Of a DNA stretch of 64,000 nucleotides, positions 35,269 through 45,615 are shown one piece after another; the first letter of the stretch is position 1; each line of letters opens with the position of its first letter. A program made the translations under genes and the position numbers. Where the stretch lies: the NCBI RefSeq assembly GCF_014196625.1, contig NZ_JACIDZ010000008.1, forward strand, positions 172,047 through 236,046, written 5' to 3'. Source of the stretch: Martelella radicis. Lineage in GTDB: Bacteria; Pseudomonadota; Alphaproteobacteria; Rhizobiales; Rhizobiaceae. The notes beneath the pieces were generated by a model. It searched no databases and was not told the origin of the DNA. It saw nothing but the letters and a program-made list of their open reading frames with translations.

Positions 35269-36192
35269 TTATTCGCCGTGATGCGCGTGGGCGCGTTTCT
35301 TCCACAAGGTCCGGATAATCCTCGCCTCGACATCGGGCTCGTCACCGAAGGTCTTGCGCGCGCTTTTGATCGCCCGTCGGCGCAGCTGCGCGCGGGTCTC
35401 AAGCGCGGCATCCCGGCAGGTCGCAAGCGTTTCGGAATCGAGGCCGGGCGCATCAGGGCTGTCCAGAAGCTGCAGCAGCATGCTGAGATCATGTTCGTGG
35501 CCCAGCAGATCGGCGAGCGCCTTGGCGTCGTTGCGCTTGGCCTTCAGCGCAGAGGGCCAGGCCGGCGAGAGGAGCGCGCAGAACATCCAGTAAGTTTGGC
35601 TCTTCTTGCGCAATTCGTGAAAATCGCCGTCCGCGCCATCGGCCTGCACCGTCATCAGCGCCACCTGGGCATTGGCGAGCTGTTTCTTCCAGGCCTTGCC
35701 GATGCATTTTGCCGCCGCCGATCGGTCCGCATGAAACGCGGCCTCTTCGATCGCGGCGATCGCGTCGCGGCAGGTGTGGATCGCCTCCTTGGCCTTTTTC
35801 CTGAGCGCTGCGTCGGAAACGGCGGCGCTGTCGCGGCGTTCGCGCAATGTCGTTTCCAGCCGGGAAAGCGCCATGTCGCGCCCCCCGTCGTCTGCCAGGC
35901 CGCGCAGATAGGCCGCGCATTCGATCAGCGCCGTCGCGTCGCGCCCGCCGGAAAGGTCTGCCGCCATGTCGCGGATGCGGGCGTTTTCCGCGCGCGAAAA
36001 GTCTTTCGCCGCCGGGCGGATCAGCCGCAACAGGCCGCGCACGCGCTTGAACTTCTTGCGGGCGTCATGGACTGCCTCATCAAGGCCCCGGGGCTGTTTC
36101 CTCAGCGCCTTGATCGCGTCTTCGAGCTGGGAGACGGCCACTTTCCTGAAGGCAGCGTCGAACGGTTTGTCGGGGTCGAGCGAGAAAGCCAT
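35269..36192 (-). CDS. CHAD domain protein
   Basis: The 307-residue all-helical protein has the CHAD pattern of conserved histidines (VHDARKKFKRVRGLLRLIR, FHELRKKSQTYWM, LGHEHDLSMLL). CHAD domains bind polyphosphate. The ATG at 36192 starts 1 bp after the CYTH gene, so the pair is an operon. In many bacteria the two domains are fused in one inorganic triphosphatase; here they are separate genes. Confidence 0.87.
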   Translation of the reverse strand: MAFSLDPDKPFDAAFRKVAVSQLEDAIKALRKQPRGLDEAVHDARKKFKRVRGLLRLIRPAAKDFSRAENARIRDMAADLSGGRDATALIECAAYLRGLADDGGRDMALSRLETTLRERRDSAAVSDAALRKKAKEAIHTCRDAIAAIEEAAFHADRSAAAKCIGKAWKKQLANAQVALMTVQADGADGDFHELRKKSQTYWMFCALLSPAWPSALKAKRNDAKALADLLGHEHDLSMLLQLLDSPDAPGLDSETLATCRDAALETRAQLRRRAIKSARKTFGDEPDVEARIIRTLWKKRAHAHHGE

Positions 36193-36193
36193 G

Positions 36194-36670
36194 TCAGCCG
36201 TCCTCTTCGGGAATGACGCCGGTCTCGGCAAGCGCCTGGTTGGTGAAGCGCCGGTCGCCGGTCACCTCGCGGCCGAGCCAGTCGGGAAGATGCGGCGTCG
36301 CCGTCTCGCTCGGCAGCTCTACCTCGGCAACGACGAGCCCGGCAAGGTCGCCGTGATAGACATCGACTTCCCAGACGAAATCGCCGGCTGGCACGCAATA
36401 GCGGGTCTTGTCGATCACATGGCCGAGCGCGTGGTCGGTCATTTCCAGCGCATCGTCCAGGGGCACGTCATATTCGAATTCGTCGCGGCTCATCGCGCCG
36501 GAGCCGAACTTCAGCGTGATGCGGGCGCGCGCGTCGTCGAAGACCCTGACGCGGGCGGAGCGGTCGGGCGCGCCGAGGAGATAGGCCTGGCGCAGGCGCA
36601 CGCCCTTTTCCGCGCCGTCCTTCCAGCCATCGCCGTCCACCAGGAATTTCCGTTCGATTTCCTTGGCCAT
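36194..36670 (-). CDS. CYTH domain inorganic triphosphatase-like protein
   Basis: The 158-residue protein starts with the CYTH signature MAKEIERKFLV (ExExK) and carries the charged beta-tunnel strands ITLKFGSG, DEFEYDVP and WEVDVYHGDLAGLVVAEVEL. CYTH enzymes hydrolyse tripolyphosphate or act on other triphosphates with metal ions. It is 1 bp upstream of the CHAD gene. A 204-bp divergent gap separates it from the KDPG aldolase gene. Confidence 0.88.
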   Translation of the reverse strand: MAKEIERKFLVDGDGWKDGAEKGVRLRQAYLLGAPDRSARVRVFDDARARITLKFGSGAMSRDEFEYDVPLDDALEMTDHALGHVIDKTRYCVPAGDFVWEVDVYHGDLAGLVVAEVELPSETATPHLPDWLGREVTGDRRFTNQALAETGVIPEEDG

Positions 36671-36874
36671 CGCAAGCCCTCTTCACGCCGGTAGCAGGGC
36701 GCATCCCGTGTTAATCGAGATCAAACCCCAATGACAGGAATACGGTCATAACACGGCCACTGTCGCGGGCAATGATTCCGGTCGATTTATAATCCCTTCC
36801 GGTCTCGACTTGATGCCTGTGCCGGGGTATTTCAAACTCAGCTTGAGCAAAAAATTCAAAAGGCCAGTGCGACC

Positions 36875-37519
36875 ATGGATGCAAAAACCCAAAATCTCCT
36901 CGATGCCCTTACCGCCCAGCCCGTCGTTCCGGTGCTGATCGTGGAATCCGTCGAACATGCCGTACCGCTGGCGCGGGCGCTTGTCGAGGGCGGACTGAAG
37001 GCGCTGGAGATCACGCTGCGCACGGATGCGGCGCTCGACGTCATCAAGGCCATGTCCGAGGAAATCGAAGGCGCGGTCATCGGCGCCGGCACCATCCTCT
37101 CGGCGCGCGACTATGCGGCGGCTGAAAAGGCCGGCGCCAAGTTCATCGTCTCGCCCGGCATCAACGGCGATATTCTCGACGCCGCCGATGACAGCGAAGT
37201 ACCGCTTCTGCCGGGTACTGCCACGGCCAGCGAAGTGCTGTCGCTGCGCGAGGAAGGCTACCGGGTGATGAAGTTCTTCCCTGCCGAACAGGCTGGCGGC
37301 GCGCCTTACCTCAAGGCGCTCTCCTCCCCGCTCGCCGATATCAAGTTCTGCCCGACCGGCGGCGTATCGCTCGCCAATGCGCCGGATTACCTGAAGCTGC
37401 CGAACGTCATCTGCGTCGGCGGCTCCTGGGTCGCGCCGAAGGATCTGGTTGCCAAGGGCGACTGGGCCGGCATCAAGAAACTCGCCGAGGATGCCTGCGC
37501 GACGCTCGGCAAGTACTGA
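36875..37519 (+). CDS. eda: 2-keto-3-deoxy-6-phosphogluconate aldolase
   Basis: The 214-residue class I aldolase splits KDPG into pyruvate and glyceraldehyde-3-phosphate in the Entner-Doudoroff pathway. Seen motifs are E in ALEITLRT, the phosphate-binding GGVSLANA region and the Schiff-base lysine in RVMKFFPAE. The gene is monocistronic, with a terminator directly after it. No edd lies in the window. Confidence 0.93.
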   Translation: MDAKTQNLLDALTAQPVVPVLIVESVEHAVPLARALVEGGLKALEITLRTDAALDVIKAMSEEIEGAVIGAGTILSARDYAAAEKAGAKFIVSPGINGDILDAADDSEVPLLPGTATASEVLSLREEGYRVMKFFPAEQAGGAPYLKALSSPLADIKFCPTGGVSLANAPDYLKLPNVICVGGSWVAPKDLVAKGDWAGIKKLAEDACATLGKY

Positions 37520-37535
37520 TGAACTGACCGGCAAG

Positions 37536-37565
37536 GCGTCCGCCCGGAAGGCGCGGGCGCTTTTT
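37536..37565 (+). terminator. Rho-independent terminator after eda
   Basis: A GC-rich imperfect stem (37536-37545 with 37550-37560, one bulge and a G-T pair) closes a short loop and is followed by five T residues. It lies 17 bases after the eda stop. Confidence 0.75.
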
Positions 37566-37611
37566 CAAATTTAGAGCCTTGCGGTTGCACCCGCTCTTAA
37601 GGGAGGCCGTC

Positions 37612-38301
37612 ATGTCCGATCTTTCCGGTTTTTCGCCGCGGCTGAGGCCGCAGCCCGTGCATCAGCGCGGAATTTACGTCACTGTCGAGCCCTATGACGA
37701 GGGCGCACATGGCGAGGCGCTTTGGGCGGCGCTCGGTGGTTCCGCCGAAGCCGTCAACGGGCTCCTGCGCTTCTTTCCCCAGGCTGATTTTTCCGGCCCG
37801 GCGGATTTCTATGCCTGGCTCGATCAGCAGAACGCCTCGGGCAACTGGGTAACGCGCGTCTTCCGCGCGGCGAAAGGCGGCACGGTCGTCGGCATGGCGA
37901 GTTACATGCGCATCGACGAGAAGAATGGCGTGATCGAGGTCGGCTCGGTCGCCCACGGCCCCGCCATGCAGCGTTCGCCGATCGCGACCGAGGTGCATTA
38001 CCTGATGGCGCGGCATGTCTTCGATGACCTCGCCTATCGACGTTACGAGTGGAAATGCCACAGCGAGAACGCGCCGAGCCGGGCTTCGGCCGAGCGGCTT
38101 GGGTTTTCCTTCGAAGGCATTTTCCGCAACCACATGGTCGCCAAGGGCAAGAACCGCGATACCGCCTGGTTCTCGATGATCGACAGCGAATGGCCCGCAA
38201 TCAAGGCCGCGTTCGAAACCTGGCTCTCTCCTTCGAATTTCGATGCGGCCGGCCGGCAGCTTCGCGATCTCAAATCCATCCGGGAGGCAAGCGGACAATG
38301 A
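37612..38301 (+). CDS. GNAT-family N-acetyltransferase (RimJ/RimL type)
   Basis: The 229-residue protein has a GNAT core with an acetyl-CoA-binding central strand (GSVAHGPAMQRSPIATE), a following conserved RYEWKCHSENAPSRASAERLGF stretch and FEGIFRNHMVAKGKNRDTAWFSM, the pattern of RimL-like amino-acid or protein N-acetyltransferases. GGGAGG precedes the ATG at 37612. The stop overlaps the next small gene as ATGA. The substrate is unknown. Confidence 0.88.
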   Translation: MSDLSGFSPRLRPQPVHQRGIYVTVEPYDEGAHGEALWAALGGSAEAVNGLLRFFPQADFSGPADFYAWLDQQNASGNWVTRVFRAAKGGTVVGMASYMRIDEKNGVIEVGSVAHGPAMQRSPIATEVHYLMARHVFDDLAYRRYEWKCHSENAPSRASAERLGFSFEGIFRNHMVAKGKNRDTAWFSMIDSEWPAIKAAFETWLSPSNFDAAGRQLRDLKSIREASGQ

Positions 38302-38507
38302 GCGACGAAAACAACCGTTCGACCATGATTGCGGCTGCGATCATCTTCGGTGGGCTTCTGATCGGTGGTTATTTTCTGCCGGACATTATCAATTACGTGG
38401 CATTGTTCTCACCATGGCTTGCGATCGGCATCGGCATTTTGTTCGTGCTGGCCGTCTTTTTCATTTTCTGGCTGCGGGGCCGCTACCAGCGCCGCCACGG
38501 TCGCTGA
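38298..38507 (+). CDS. Small membrane protein with two membrane segments
   Basis: The 69-residue product has two hydrophobic stretches (about 9-31 and 35-60) and a basic C-terminus. Its ATG overlaps the acetyltransferase stop by 4 bases, which supports real translation. I do not recognise a family. It is followed 31 bp later by the AdoHcyase-like gene. Confidence 0.65.
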   Translation: MSDENNRSTMIAAAIIFGGLLIGGYFLPDIINYVALFSPWLAIGIGILFVLAVFFIFWLRGRYQRRHGR

Positions 38508-38538
38508 CGCGCAGTTTTCCGGCAGGGAGCCGACGACA

Positions 38539-39651
38539 ATGACCGAGATTACCCCTGCCTGGGCCAAGGCGCAGATGCCGCGCGTCGCCCGCGCCGTTTC
38601 CAACCTGCCGGACATGACCGGCATCAGGCTCGCCATGAGCATGCATCTCGACATGAAGATGCTGCCGCTGGTGGAGGGACTTGCCGGCCGCGGAGCGCAA
38701 CTCTTCATCACCACCTGCAATCCGGCGACGGTGCGCAACGAGGTGGTGGACGCGATGCGCGCTTCGGGCGCGCGGGTCGATGCCTTCAAGGACATGCCGG
38801 AAGACGACTGGCAACGAGCAATCGAGAACGGGCTGAACTGGGGACCCACGCATCTCAGCGAGATGGGTTCGGACTATACCCATTTTCTGCTGTCGCGCGG
38901 CCTGGACATGCCCGATATCAGGGCGGGGCTGGAGGCAACGGGGTCCGGCATCAGCCGGCTCCAGGGCGATCTGCCGCCCTGGCCGATCTTCAACTGGGAC
39001 GACCTTCCGGTAAAGGAAGGCCTGCATAATCGCCACATGGTGGGGCTCACCACCTGGAACGCCTTCTTCGCCCGCACGCTTTTGAGCCTGCATGAAAAGA
39101 ACGTGCTGGTCGTCGGCTACGGCTCCGTCGGCCAGGGGCTTGCCGCCAGCGCCCGCGCCTTCGGCGGCACGGTGATGGTGGCCGAGATCGACCCCGCCCG
39201 CCTTCTGCAGGCGCGCTATGATGGCTGGCGGACCGGCAGCGTTGCCGAACTCGCGCCCGAGGCCGATGTCGTCGTGACCGGAACCGGCGGCCATCACGTA
39301 TTGCCTTTCGGCGTCATCGAACAATTGAAGGACGGGTGCTTCCTTTTGAATTCCGGTCATCGCATTGACGAGATCGAGTTGTCGCCGCTTCTGGCTTTGC
39401 CGACGGAAAAGGCGCTCCCGGCCGTTACGACGCACAGCCTGCCGTCCGGCAATCGGGTTCATCTTTTCGTCGGCGGAACCATGGCGAACCTGACCGGCGG
39501 CGAAGGCGACAGCCTCAATGCTTTCGACATGACGCTTGCGGTGATGGCCGAGGGCATCGGCCACATCGTCGGGGAAGGGGAAAAGGCGGCAAAGGGTGTT
39601 CACCTTGTTCCGCGCGCCGTCTGGGAACGCGCCTGCCCCGATCCGGTCTGA
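38539..39651 (+). CDS. Divergent S-adenosyl-L-homocysteine hydrolase-like protein
   Basis: The 370-residue protein keeps the AdoHcyase NAD-binding core (VLVVGYGSVGQGLA at about 190, AEIDPARLLQARYDGW) and NSGHRIDEIEL, but it is 60-100 residues shorter than usual AdoHcyases. The segment equal to the catalytic NxNDSVTKSKFDN reads NWDDLPVKEGLHN: the lysine (K159) remains and the aspartate is H163. The usual C-terminal tail that reaches into the partner subunit's NAD site is missing. It may act on another substrate or be non-catalytic. The name given is by fold only. Confidence 0.72.
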   Translation: MTEITPAWAKAQMPRVARAVSNLPDMTGIRLAMSMHLDMKMLPLVEGLAGRGAQLFITTCNPATVRNEVVDAMRASGARVDAFKDMPEDDWQRAIENGLNWGPTHLSEMGSDYTHFLLSRGLDMPDIRAGLEATGSGISRLQGDLPPWPIFNWDDLPVKEGLHNRHMVGLTTWNAFFARTLLSLHEKNVLVVGYGSVGQGLAASARAFGGTVMVAEIDPARLLQARYDGWRTGSVAELAPEADVVVTGTGGHHVLPFGVIEQLKDGCFLLNSGHRIDEIELSPLLALPTEKALPAVTTHSLPSGNRVHLFVGGTMANLTGGEGDSLNAFDMTLAVMAEGIGHIVGEGEKAAKGVHLVPRAVWERACPDPV

Positions 39652-39928
39652 CGATCTCTACCGTCGCCGGAAGCCGCTTTGACCTCATGACGGTTGAAGA
39701 GGGATCCATCAACGCGACTGGGCCGAATAACCGGAAATTGATTATCCCGATGGGGCTTGTCCCCGGCCTATTGCCGCGCAAAGTTGCCTTTTGCTGTCCG
39801 ATTGGCAATGCTGCGCGCGTTCCTGCGCACATTCAGGCGGAAAAGACGCAGGCAGGGTCAGGCAAACGGCCGGAATGGAGCGGATATCCGCTCATGGCCG
39901 CAAGGAACATGAAACAGGGGTAAGACTG

Positions 39929-41131
39929 ATGATGCGTTTTTTTGTGGCGGCGCGACGCCGTTTCGTGCGGTCCGGGGCGGCGGCCGTTTTTGTGCCGGTT
40001 CTGGTCCTTTCCGGGCAGGCGACCGCCTTCGATCTCGAGACCTATCTGGAACAGGTGCGTACGGAATATGATCTTCCGGCCCTTGCCGCCGCAGTGGTTC
40101 GGGACGGGGAAACCGTTGCCGCTGCTGCGGTCGGCACAAGGGTCTATGGCGAGGATGTTCCGGTCATGCCCGATGATCGCTTTCACCTTGGCTCCAACGC
40201 CAAATCGATGACGGCGACGCTTGCCGGCATGATGGTGGAAGAGGGCAGTCTCGACTGGTCTTCCACGATCGGAGGTGTTCTGGGCGAAGACTTTCCGGGC
40301 ATGAGCGAGAGCCTTTCGGCGGCAACGCTGGAACAGCTTCTCTCCCATTCGAGCGGCATTCCAATGGATACCGAGGAGCTGGTCGATCTTTATTTCAGCG
40401 CGGATACCTTTGACTATAATCCATGGGACCGGCGCCACCGGGTTCTCGACGCCTGGAAGACCCATGAAATCACGGTTCCGGAGGGCTCTCCCTTTCAGTA
40501 TTCGAACCTCGGCTACATGATTGCCGGCATGATGATCGAAAAGGCATCGGGCGAGCACTGGGAAACGCTGATGAACGAGCGGATTTTTCAGCCGCTCGGC
40601 ATGGAGACGGCGGGCCTCGGCGCCCAGACCACTTTCGGCCTCGTGGATGCGCCCGTCAGCCACCGGATGGATGAGGACGGCAATGTGAGGCCGCTTTACT
40701 GGGCGCCGGCCGCCGATGCGCCACCGGTCTTGGGGCCAGCGGGCATGGCCCATATGTCGATTGCCGATTATGCAAAGTGGGCAGTCTGGAATCTCGGTGA
40801 GGGCAGCCGCGGCCCGGCGCTGGTTGCGCCGGAAACGCTCAAATACATCCATGCCTCCAAGGTGATCACGCCGGTCAGGGAAAACCCGCCGCCGGGCACG
40901 CCAACGACGGGCGAATATGCATTCGGCTGGGGCGTGGTCCTGTTTGACTGGGCCGACCATGCTCTATTGACCCATAACGGCTCGAACGGGATGAACCTAG
41001 CCCGCATCGTGCTCGATCCGGCAGAGGATCTTGGCGTTGTCGTGGCGACGAATTTTCCTGGCCGGACGGCCGACGAGGCGACCGGTATCGCGATGGAAGA
41101 GCTTTACAAGGCCTATTCCGACGGCGAGTGA
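39929..41131 (+). CDS. Beta-lactamase-family serine hydrolase
   Basis: The 400-residue protein has an N-terminal signal peptide (cleavage near ATA, about residue 33) and the class C/penicillin-binding fold, with S89-N-A-K92, Y191-S-N193 and a late HNGSNG motif replacing KTG. Such proteins are esterases, D-aminopeptidases or cell-wall enzymes more often than antibiotic hydrolases. The gap of 277 bp before it shows nothing recognisable. It stands alone on its strand. Confidence 0.85.
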   Translation: MMRFFVAARRRFVRSGAAAVFVPVLVLSGQATAFDLETYLEQVRTEYDLPALAAAVVRDGETVAAAAVGTRVYGEDVPVMPDDRFHLGSNAKSMTATLAGMMVEEGSLDWSSTIGGVLGEDFPGMSESLSAATLEQLLSHSSGIPMDTEELVDLYFSADTFDYNPWDRRHRVLDAWKTHEITVPEGSPFQYSNLGYMIAGMMIEKASGEHWETLMNERIFQPLGMETAGLGAQTTFGLVDAPVSHRMDEDGNVRPLYWAPAADAPPVLGPAGMAHMSIADYAKWAVWNLGEGSRGPALVAPETLKYIHASKVITPVRENPPPGTPTTGEYAFGWGVVLFDWADHALLTHNGSNGMNLARIVLDPAEDLGVVVATNFPGRTADEATGIAMEELYKAYSDGE

Positions 41132-41341
41132 GACGCCGGCAAAATCGTATCATGGTTAATCATCCGGGGGTTGATATCGGACGCGACGGACCGCAAATCC
41201 GTGATATCCGGCATCGCCGCCCCGAGGTTGGCTCATGGCGTGCGGGAGGGTTTTGCCCCAAACATGGTACCTTCCGCATTCATTCGACGCTCAGAGCCGC
41301 CAAATAGGCGCGGAATTGCTGCCATAAGCTTCAGCGAGCGC

Positions 41342-41370
41342 CTTGCAGAGCCATTTGGTGCTCATTATAT
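41342..41370 (+). promoter_or_regulatory. Candidate RpoH (sigma-32) promoter of dnaK
   Basis: CTTG at 41342-41345 and ATTATAT at 41364-41370 are 18 bp apart, close to the alphaproteobacterial heat-shock pattern CTTG-N17/18-CYTATnT with one mismatch. It lies 114 bp before the dnaK start in a 352-bp intergenic region that otherwise shows no gene. Confidence 0.55.
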
Positions 41371-41483
41371 AGCGCTCACAACGGCGTTATCGCCGCTAAA
41401 ATCAAATCAAGACCATAGCTCAAGGGGCCGTCACAGAATGCCTGAAGGGTTCAGATGGCCTGCTTAAAAGGAGACAAGCGAAA

Positions 41484-43409
<1,926 letters not shown>

Positions 43410-43447
43410 TCTGAGCGTCGCTCCTGATCATTCCTGAAATCAAACAT

Positions 43448-43470
43448 CCGGCCGTCGCTTCGGCGGCCGG
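43448..43470 (+). other. Hairpin between dnaK and dnaJ
   Basis: Arms 43448-43457 and 43461-43470 pair over 10 bp with one G-T pair and are followed by AAAAA on the plus strand. Without a T-run it does not look like a terminator; it may be a processing site or an attenuator that sets the DnaK:DnaJ ratio. Confidence 0.6.
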
Positions 43471-43500
43471 AAAAATCTGTTCAAGAGGTTGGCAGACTCC

Positions 43501-44643
43501 ATGGCAAAAGCGGACTATTACGAGACACTCGGCGTCGGCCGTTCGGTTGACGAAAAGGAGCTCAAGAGCGCCTTCCGCAAACTTGCGATGAAGTATCATC
43601 CGGACAAAAATCCGGATAACAGCGAAGCCGAAAAGAAGTTCAAGGAAATCAACGAGGCCTATGAAACGCTGAAGGACCCGCAGAAGCGGGCCGCCTATGA
43701 CCGTTTCGGCCATGCCGCCTTTGAGAATGGCGGACCGGGCGCCGGCGGCTTTGGCGGTGCCGGCGGGTTCGGCGGCGCTGGCGGCTTCTCCGATATCTTC
43801 GAGGATATTTTCGGCGAGATGATGGGCGGCGCCCGTGGCCGCCGCTCCTCCGGAGGGCGCGAGCGCGGGGCGGACCTGCGCTACAATATGGAGATCACGC
43901 TCGAGGAGAGCTTCGAGGGCAAGACGGCGCAGATCCGGGTTCCGACCTCTGTGGTCTGCGACGAGTGCACGGGTTCCGGCGCCAAGCCCGGCTCCACGCC
44001 GAACACCTGCGCGACCTGTCACGGCTCCGGCCGGGTACGCGCGGCACAGGGTTTCTTCTCCGTGGAGCGCACCTGCCCGACCTGTCACGGCCGCGGCGAG
44101 ACGATCTCCGATCCCTGCCCGAAATGCCGCGGCGAGGGCCGCACGGTCGAGGAACGGTCACTTTCCGTCAATATCCCTGCCGGCATCGAGGACGGCACCC
44201 GCATCCGCCTTCAGGGTGAAGGCGAGGCCGGGCTTCGCGGTGGACCATCCGGCGACCTCTATATCTTCCTGTCGGTCAAGCCGCATCCGTTCTTCCAGCG
44301 CGACGGGGCGGACCTGCACTGCACCGTGCCTATATCGATGACCCAGGCCGCCCTTGGCGGCAAGTTCGAAGTCACGACGCTTGACGGAACCAAATCGCGG
44401 GTTTCCGTGCCGGAGGGCACGCAGACCGGCAAGCAATTCCGTTTGAAGGGCAAGGGCATGCCGGTGCTGCGCTCCTCCCACAAGGGCGATCTCTATATCC
44501 AGGTCCGGGTCGAAACCCCGCAGAAGCTGACGCGCCGCCAGCGCGAATTGCTGCAGGAATTCGACGAATTGTCCTCCAACGAGAACAATCCGGAATCAAA
44601 CGGCTTCTTCGCCCGGATGAAGGAATTCTTCGGGACGGAATAG
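43501..44643 (+). CDS. dnaJ: Co-chaperone DnaJ (Hsp40)
   Basis: The 380-residue protein has an N-terminal J domain with HPD (YHPDKNP), a glycine/phenylalanine-rich linker (about 75-100), four zinc motifs [24 protein letters not shown] and CPKCRGEG, and two C-terminal substrate domains. It stimulates DnaK ATPase. The ATG at 43501 (MAKADYYE) is the family start; the frame extends 12 bases upstream. A strong terminator follows. Confidence 0.99.
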   Translation: MAKADYYETLGVGRSVDEKELKSAFRKLAMKYHPDKNPDNSEAEKKFKEINEAYETLKDPQKRAAYDRFGHAAFENGGPGAGGFGGAGGFGGAGGFSDIFEDIFGEMMGGARGRRSSGGRERGADLRYNMEITLEESFEGKTAQIRVPTSVVCDECTGSGAKPGSTPNTCATCHGSGRVRAAQGFFSVERTCPTCHGRGETISDPCPKCRGEGRTVEERSLSVNIPAGIEDGTRIRLQGEGEAGLRGGPSGDLYIFLSVKPHPFFQRDGADLHCTVPISMTQAALGGKFEVTTLDGTKSRVSVPEGTQTGKQFRLKGKGMPVLRSSHKGDLYIQVRVETPQKLTRRQRELLQEFDELSSNENNPESNGFFARMKEFFGTE

Positions 44644-44670
44644 GCTGCCGGGGATTTTCTGGAAATTGCG

Positions 44671-44700
44671 AAGCGCCGGGCTTGTGTCCGGCGCTTTTCT
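44671..44700 (+). terminator. Rho-independent terminator after dnaJ
   Basis: AAGCGCCGG (44671-44679) pairs perfectly with CCGGCGCTT (44688-44696) and ends in TTTTCTT. It lies 27 bases after the dnaJ stop, between dnaJ and the convergent yciB. Confidence 0.85.
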
Positions 44701-44861
44701 TGTCGCGGCACTCGCTTTTCGCCACGCAGGATCCGGCTGTGTCGGCGGTGCCAGAGCGGTTCCGCCTTTCTTGGAAACGCGCAACCGCTCTATCTATTTG
44801 TTTTGGCGCATTTTCGCGAACGTCCGATGTTTCCATCTGACTGCGAAATGGTCTAAAGACC

Positions 44862-45515
44862 TCAGCCCTCGTCCTTCTTTTCCTCGCCGATCGGCTCGAC
44901 CGAATGACGCATGATCAGCGGCATCTGGGCAAGGGTGAAGGCGATGGTGATCGGCATCGTCGCCCAGACCTTGAAATTGACCCAGACATCGTCGGAAAAA
45001 TTGCGCCAGACGACCTCGTTGATGATCGCCAGGAAGATGAAGAACAGGCCCCATCTGAGCGTCAGCTTGCGCCAGCCCTCGTCATCCAGCCTGAAGGCCG
45101 AGTGAAACACATATCCGAGCAGCGAGCGGCCGAAGACGAGGCCGCCGAGCAGGACGGCGGCAAACAGGCCGTTGACGATGGTCGGCTTCATCTTGATGAA
45201 GGTCTCGTCCTGCAGCCAGATCGACAGCGCCCCGAACACCAGCACGACGACGCCGGAGACGAGCGGCATGATCGGCACCTTGCCCATGAAGATGCGCGAG
45301 GCGACGAGCGAGATCACGGTTGCGGCCATGAACAGGGCGGTTGCCACCAGAAGCGGCGTGCCGAAGGCGGCAAGGGCCGGGAAGGTGCGCATCAGCCATT
45401 CGCCGCGCAGATTGGCGAAGAAGAAGATCATCAGCGGACCGAGCTCGAAGACAAGCTTCAGGAACGGCTCTTCCTTCTGTTCGGTCGTCAGTTTCTTCGG
45501 GCTGCTGTCGCTCAT
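44862..45515 (-). CDS. yciB: Inner-membrane septation-associated protein YciB (IspZ/septation protein A)
   Basis: The 217-residue polytopic protein carries the YciB signatures [28 protein letters not shown] and [21 protein letters not shown]. YciB is linked to envelope integrity and cell division, with an uncertain molecular role. It is last in the dapF-mtaB-ftsY-yciB minus-strand run, 100 bp after ftsY. Confidence 0.93.
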   Translation of the reverse strand: MSDSSPKKLTTEQKEEPFLKLVFELGPLMIFFFANLRGEWLMRTFPALAAFGTPLLVATALFMAATVISLVASRIFMGKVPIMPLVSGVVVLVFGALSIWLQDETFIKMKPTIVNGLFAAVLLGGLVFGRSLLGYVFHSAFRLDDEGWRKLTLRWGLFFIFLAIINEVVWRNFSDDVWVNFKVWATMPITIAFTLAQMPLIMRHSVEPIGEEKKDEG

Positions 45516-45615
45516 GCTCTGTCGCTTCTCAAGGGTGGGGTCGTCGGCTCATATCATATGGGGGCGGCGTCCCTTCAACCCCAAAAACGGCTATTTTGCG
45601 GGCGAAGGCCTCAAG

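Noticed and set aside
39652..39928. Possible gene or RNA in the gap before the beta-lactamase-family gene
   Set aside because: Only short frames without motifs are present, and no hairpin or terminator stood out.
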